NCBI GenBank assembly: GCA_048213135.1
Contig: PS015079.1
Coordinates: 2,781 to 52,440, forward strand
Direction: 5' to 3'
DNA: 49,660 nucleotides
Source: Reclinomonas americana ATCC 50394
Lineage: Eukaryota; Jakobida; Jakobea; Jakobida
Under the pieces are notes generated by a model. That model ran no database searches. It worked only from the letters and a program-made list of their open reading frames with translations, and had not been told where the DNA came from. Shown here one piece after another: positions 46,600 to 49,660 of this stretch (its first letter is position 1; each line of letters opens with the position of its first letter). Both the position numbers and the translations under genes were made by a program.

Positions 46600-48814
46600 T
46601 CACTTGAGAGAACGTAATGTGTCCACCGCTCCCGTGTCACCACTGCGTGCGGCGCGCCCCAGCTCGAATCCGGCAACTGCGGATGTGAGGTACAAGTCGC
46701 GGAATAATGTTTCGAACTCGTCTCGTTGCTGCGTGCGTGCAAAACAAGAAGTGAGCAGCAGTCAACCAACTCAGTGGAATGTGGAGACGACAAACCAATA
46801 CGCCGTCCGAGTTCTTGTCGACCGCTGCACAAGAATAGCGAGCAAAGGGAGATAAGCGAAAAGGAAATGGACGTCAGAGAGACACACAAAGAGAGGAAAT
46901 ACAGAATACAGAAGGCATGTGAAATGCAGACGAGAGAGATGGGATACATAGGAATGCAGGAGAGAAATCAGAGTCTGGCAACGGAGGTGGCATGAATCGC
47001 ACACACCACGAGAGGAACGACAGGATACAGAAGTGCATGCAGAAAGGCAGACGGCAGAGAGATGTGATACATAGGAATTCAGGAGAGAAATCAGAGTCTG
47101 GCAACGGAGAGGGCATGAAACGAGAGGAACGACAGCATACAGAAGGCATGCATGAATGCAGACAGAGAGATGTGATACATAGGAAGTCAAGAGAGAAAGG
47201 GCGACACAAACACAGTGAGAGGAGCGACAGAATACAGAAGGTATGCAAAAAAGGCAGACGGCAGAGGGATGTGATACATAGGAAGTCAGGAGAGACATCA
47301 GAGACTGGCAACGGAGGTGGCATGAATCGCACACACAATGAGAGGAACGACAGAATACAGAAGGGCATGCATGAAAGGCACGACAAAGAGATGGGATATG
47401 TAGCGATTCAGGAGAGACATCAGAGACTGGCATAAACCACACGCAATGAGAGGAACGACTGGTGCAAATGACAGAAGAAGTGTGAGAGATGAACAGCGAT
47501 TCGCACCGAGGGACACAACAGCAACGCACGATACATATGTTGTGCAATCATAAGGACAGTATGTTGTAAACGGAGAAGGCATGCACTACACTCACAAATG
47601 AGTGGAACGACAGAAAATAGACGATAGGCGCAAATGGCAAGTGACACAAAGGGAGAAGAGGAATAGGATGTACAACAAAGAATGACACAAAGAAAGCACG
47701 ACAGATGACAGTAGTTAGGCTCGTATGGTACAAGACAAAGAGATTTGATGCATAGGGCACAAGAGAGGCACGAGTGACTCACCTTGCAATCCCCTCCGCG
47801 CGTCTTCCAGCGTCGGTTCGTCCATTGGCACATTCAGCACATTGACCATTTCTGCCATGACAGTCAATATCTTCCTTGTCCGCTACGCTCACGCACACAA
47901 GTACGTACCCGAGTGCACTTGCTTCAGCACATTGAGCAACTCGCCAGCATCGAGTGTTCCGTTGGAATCCAAATCACTCTGCGCAAACGCCACATCGACC
48001 TGCCGCTTGAAAGCCGGTGTGTCGAATGTGGCCTCCACTGTGGCAATGAACTCTTCCAGCTCCTGCACTCCCGCACTTCAGTGCACAACATACAATGCAC
48101 ACCAATCTCGACACACTCACCGGATCAAACGCATCGTCGTCGTCGTCATCGCCCGCAGAATGTCCACGCAGTCCGTTGTAGGGCATCCGCGCGCCGCCGC
48201 CACCACCGGCGCCTCCACTCAGCTGATTCGCTCGCTTGTAGCCACTGACGGCCGACATGAGGAAGATTTGACGCACGAGCACCTCGAATTCATCTTTTTG
48301 CAGCACGCCGTCGCGATTGGCGTCCAGCGCTGCGCCACCCCCCACACCGACACATGTCACCACCAACACGTATTTCGCGAGTGCCAAATGCCCCCACTGA
48401 CAACACACCTTCCAATGCAAACTGCGAGTCCTCCACACTCGGCACTGGAATGCTCATGCCGAGCATTTCGGAGAATGCTGCGTCCAGAGTGTGAGAGCGG
48501 TGGTCACTTAAATGACAATAAGCATGCAGACAGACCCGAATGACACTCCAGCAGGACCGCGTGCAACTCGGCCACATCGATCGTGTTGCTGCGGTCGGTA
48601 TCGGCGCGGTAGAACGCCATTTCGACTTGCAGCTGAAAGTCGGGTGCCGAGAACACCTGCTGTACGTTGGCGACAAGATCGGCGAGTTCCTAAATGGAGA
48701 AGGGGGAAGGTGTGCGTGAGGGGGGGAAAGGGTGACAGGAGAGGGGAAGAGGACGTACTGGATTGTTGGCGACTGAGGGGGGAATGTCCATGCCTTCGAC
48801 GCGGGTGGCGGCCA
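46600..48814 (-). CDS. Multi-EF-hand calcium-binding protein (5' end outside window)
   Basis: Exons on the minus strand: 48814-48761 (ATRVEGMDIPPSVANNP), 48691 onward (ELADLVANVQQVFSAPDFQL, VEMAFYRADTDRSNTIDVAE), 48490 onward (AFSEMLGMSIPVPSVEDSQF), 48330-48122 (LDANRDGVLQKDEFEVLVRQ, IFLMSAVSGYKRA, then Gly-rich), 48070-47910 (ELEEFIATVEATFDTPAFKR, DVAFAQSDLDSNGTLDAGE), about 47860-47785 (MVNVLNVPMDEPTLEDARRG), and a terminal exon 46728-46600 (QRDEFETLFRDLYLTSAVAG) with stop TGA. Two modules are visible, each an EF-hand after a conserved helix and then a second EF-hand plus a DEFE helix. Loops DLDSNGTLDAGE and DANRDGVLQKDE are canonical; DTDRSNTIDVAE has Asn for Gly6. The terminal exon was found because it repeats the KDEFEVLVRQIFLMSAVSGY helix about 1 kb away. 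The loop of the last EF-hand is not seen. Likely a cytosolic calcium sensor; ortholog unknown. Confidence 0.8.
46855..47470. repeat. Tandem minisatellite inside the last intron of the EF-hand gene
   Basis: Five imperfect copies carry the anchor GATACATAGGAA (or a variant) near 46943, 47065, 47173, 47272 and 47395, so spacing is about 100-125 nt. Other shared blocks are ACTGGCAACGGAGGTGGCAT-like, GAGAGGAACGACAG, AATACAGAAGG and GGCAGACGGCAGAG. The repeat lies between exons at about 47785 and 46728 and makes this intron roughly 1 kb. Open frames across it are by-products of units with few stops. Confidence 0.85.
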
Positions 48815-48919
48815 CTGAACCGGGGGAAGGAGGAGTGAGGCAGAGAAAGGGAGGAAGAAAGAGGAAAAGCGGGAGAAAAGGAGGAAAAGGTGAGGACAGG
48901 GAGTGGGAGAGGAAGAAAA

Positions 48920-49450
48920 GATGGAGAGAGAGGCATCAGTAATCCACTATCAGCGTGGGTGTGAGCGAGATAAAGTGCATCAAAATCAGCAAGGCATGCA
49001 GAAGCACAGGAGCGAGACTGAAAGACGGTAGACCGTGTCTGCAAGAGCGATATACGAGAGGAGGCGAGACAGTGAGAACGGAGAGAGAATAGCAGATGGG
49101 GAAACGTCAGTCTGCAAAGGTATTTCGATAAAGGACAATGAGGAGAGACGAGAGAGAGAGAGAGAGAGAGAGAAGGAGCGTGAGAGAGGCATCAGAAATA
49201 CACTGTGAGCGTGGGTGAGAGTGAGCGAGATAAAGTGCATCTAATGGCATGCAGAAGCACAGGAGCAAGTCTACAAGACGGTAGACTGTGTCTGTAAGAG
49301 CGAAATAAGAGCGGAGGCGAGACGGCGAGAACAGAGAGTCAGCTGATGGGGAAACGTGTGGCTGCAGAGCGAGCGAGACAGCATGGAAATATGGGAAGCA
49401 TTTCGAAGAGGGAGAATGAGAAGAGACGAGAGTGTGAGAGAGACACACAA
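48920..49450. repeat. Two-copy tandem repeat (about 255-nt unit) upstream of the first visible EF-hand exon
   Basis: Copy 1 begins with GAGAGAGGCATCAG near 48926 and copy 2 with the same block near 49182. Both continue with AGCGAGATAAAGTGCATC, GGCATGCAGAAGCACAGGAG, GACGGTAGAC, GAGGCGAGAC and GATGGGGAAACGT. A (GA)n tract (49150-49173) separates them and a partial third start appears near 49410. The block probably sits in an intron of the EF-hand gene or in its upstream flank. No exon was seen from 48815 to the window end. Confidence 0.8.
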
Positions 49451-49660
49451 GAGAGAAAGAGGAATGGAAAATTCCACAAAACAACGAGGAAAACGGGCGA
49501 AGGAGAGGTCAAGGCAGCGAGATGCAGAAGAAGGCAGACAGAGCAGGAGAAAGAAGCGAGACATTGTTTGTGAGAGAAAAAAGTGGGTGATAACTTGGGA
49601 AGGGACGCAGAGGAAGTAGAACGAATGAGAGAGAAATAGACGAAGAGAGAGAGAGAGAGA

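Noticed and set aside
46855-47470. Direct repeats resembling a CRISPR array
   Set aside because: Units are 100-125 nt, imperfect along their whole length, with no short exact repeat/unique spacer pattern, in a eukaryotic intron.
46771-47547. 258-codon minus-strand Cys/Ser/His-rich ORF
   Set aside because: It is a translation of tandem repeat units, with periodic near-identical peptides. It lies in an intron of the EF-hand gene.
1-49660. tRNA and rRNA genes
   Set aside because: I looked for T-loop-like GGTTCRA blocks with matching acceptor stems and for conserved rRNA segments and found none. Short TTCGA hits fall in coding exons.

Overview
This window is nuclear DNA of an intron-rich, very gene-dense unicellular eukaryote. 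Every confident gene is broken by short GT-AG introns, mostly about 45-120 nt and often rich in CT, GT or GA runs. Intergenic spacers can be as small as 32 nt, and all three standard stop codons are used. The gene set suits a free-living protist of the opisthokont, amoebozoan or apusozoan neighbourhood: GATOR1 DEPDC5/Iml1, sphingosine-1-phosphate lyase, an ARID-type chromatin protein, an SNX-BAR nexin, a WASP-type VCA region and a hybrid histidine kinase. I cannot name the species. Six N gaps (2810-2974, 10445-10617, 23527-23740, 26334-26825, 41571-42532, 45464-45953) interrupt genes or spacers. I saw no tRNA, rRNA or CRISPR array.

Layout. 1-1287 (+): the 3' part of a redox-dead thioredoxin-fold protein, followed 8 nt later by a 43-codon one-helix membrane ORF. 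1365-8432 (-): DEPDC5/Iml1. 8513-10420 (-): sphingosine-1-phosphate lyase. A divergent promoter region follows. 10671-11971 (+): WD40 protein. 12257-17004 (+): PX-BAR sorting nexin that appears fused to an armadillo-like region. 17107-18425 (+): claudin/PMP22-like four-helix membrane protein with a minisatellite intron. 18458-22129 (+): ARID protein of SWI/SNF type. 22190-30817 (-): giant multi-PAS hybrid histidine kinase, convergent with the ARID gene. 30892-32060 (-): DUF1295/steroid-reductase-like membrane enzyme. 32267-41350 (+): very large single-pass, adhesion-receptor-like protein. 42571-45987 (+): lipid-anchored F-BAR-like protein ending in a VCA-like actin-nucleation module. 46600-48814 (-): multi-EF-hand protein whose introns carry tandem repeats and whose 5' end lies beyond the window.

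The genes do not form an operon or pathway. Shared themes are membrane and cytoskeleton biology (PX-BAR, F-BAR-VCA, sphingolipid turnover, adhesion receptor) and signalling (GATOR1, histidine kinase, EF-hands). The most novel items are two domain fusions: F-BAR plus VCA behind an MGCC membrane anchor, which would join in one polypeptide the membrane-curvature and Arp2/3-activating functions that animals and fungi keep in separate, SH3-linked proteins; and PX-BAR plus armadillo-like repeats. Exon borders were placed by eye from splice consensus and reading-frame continuity, so they are predictions.
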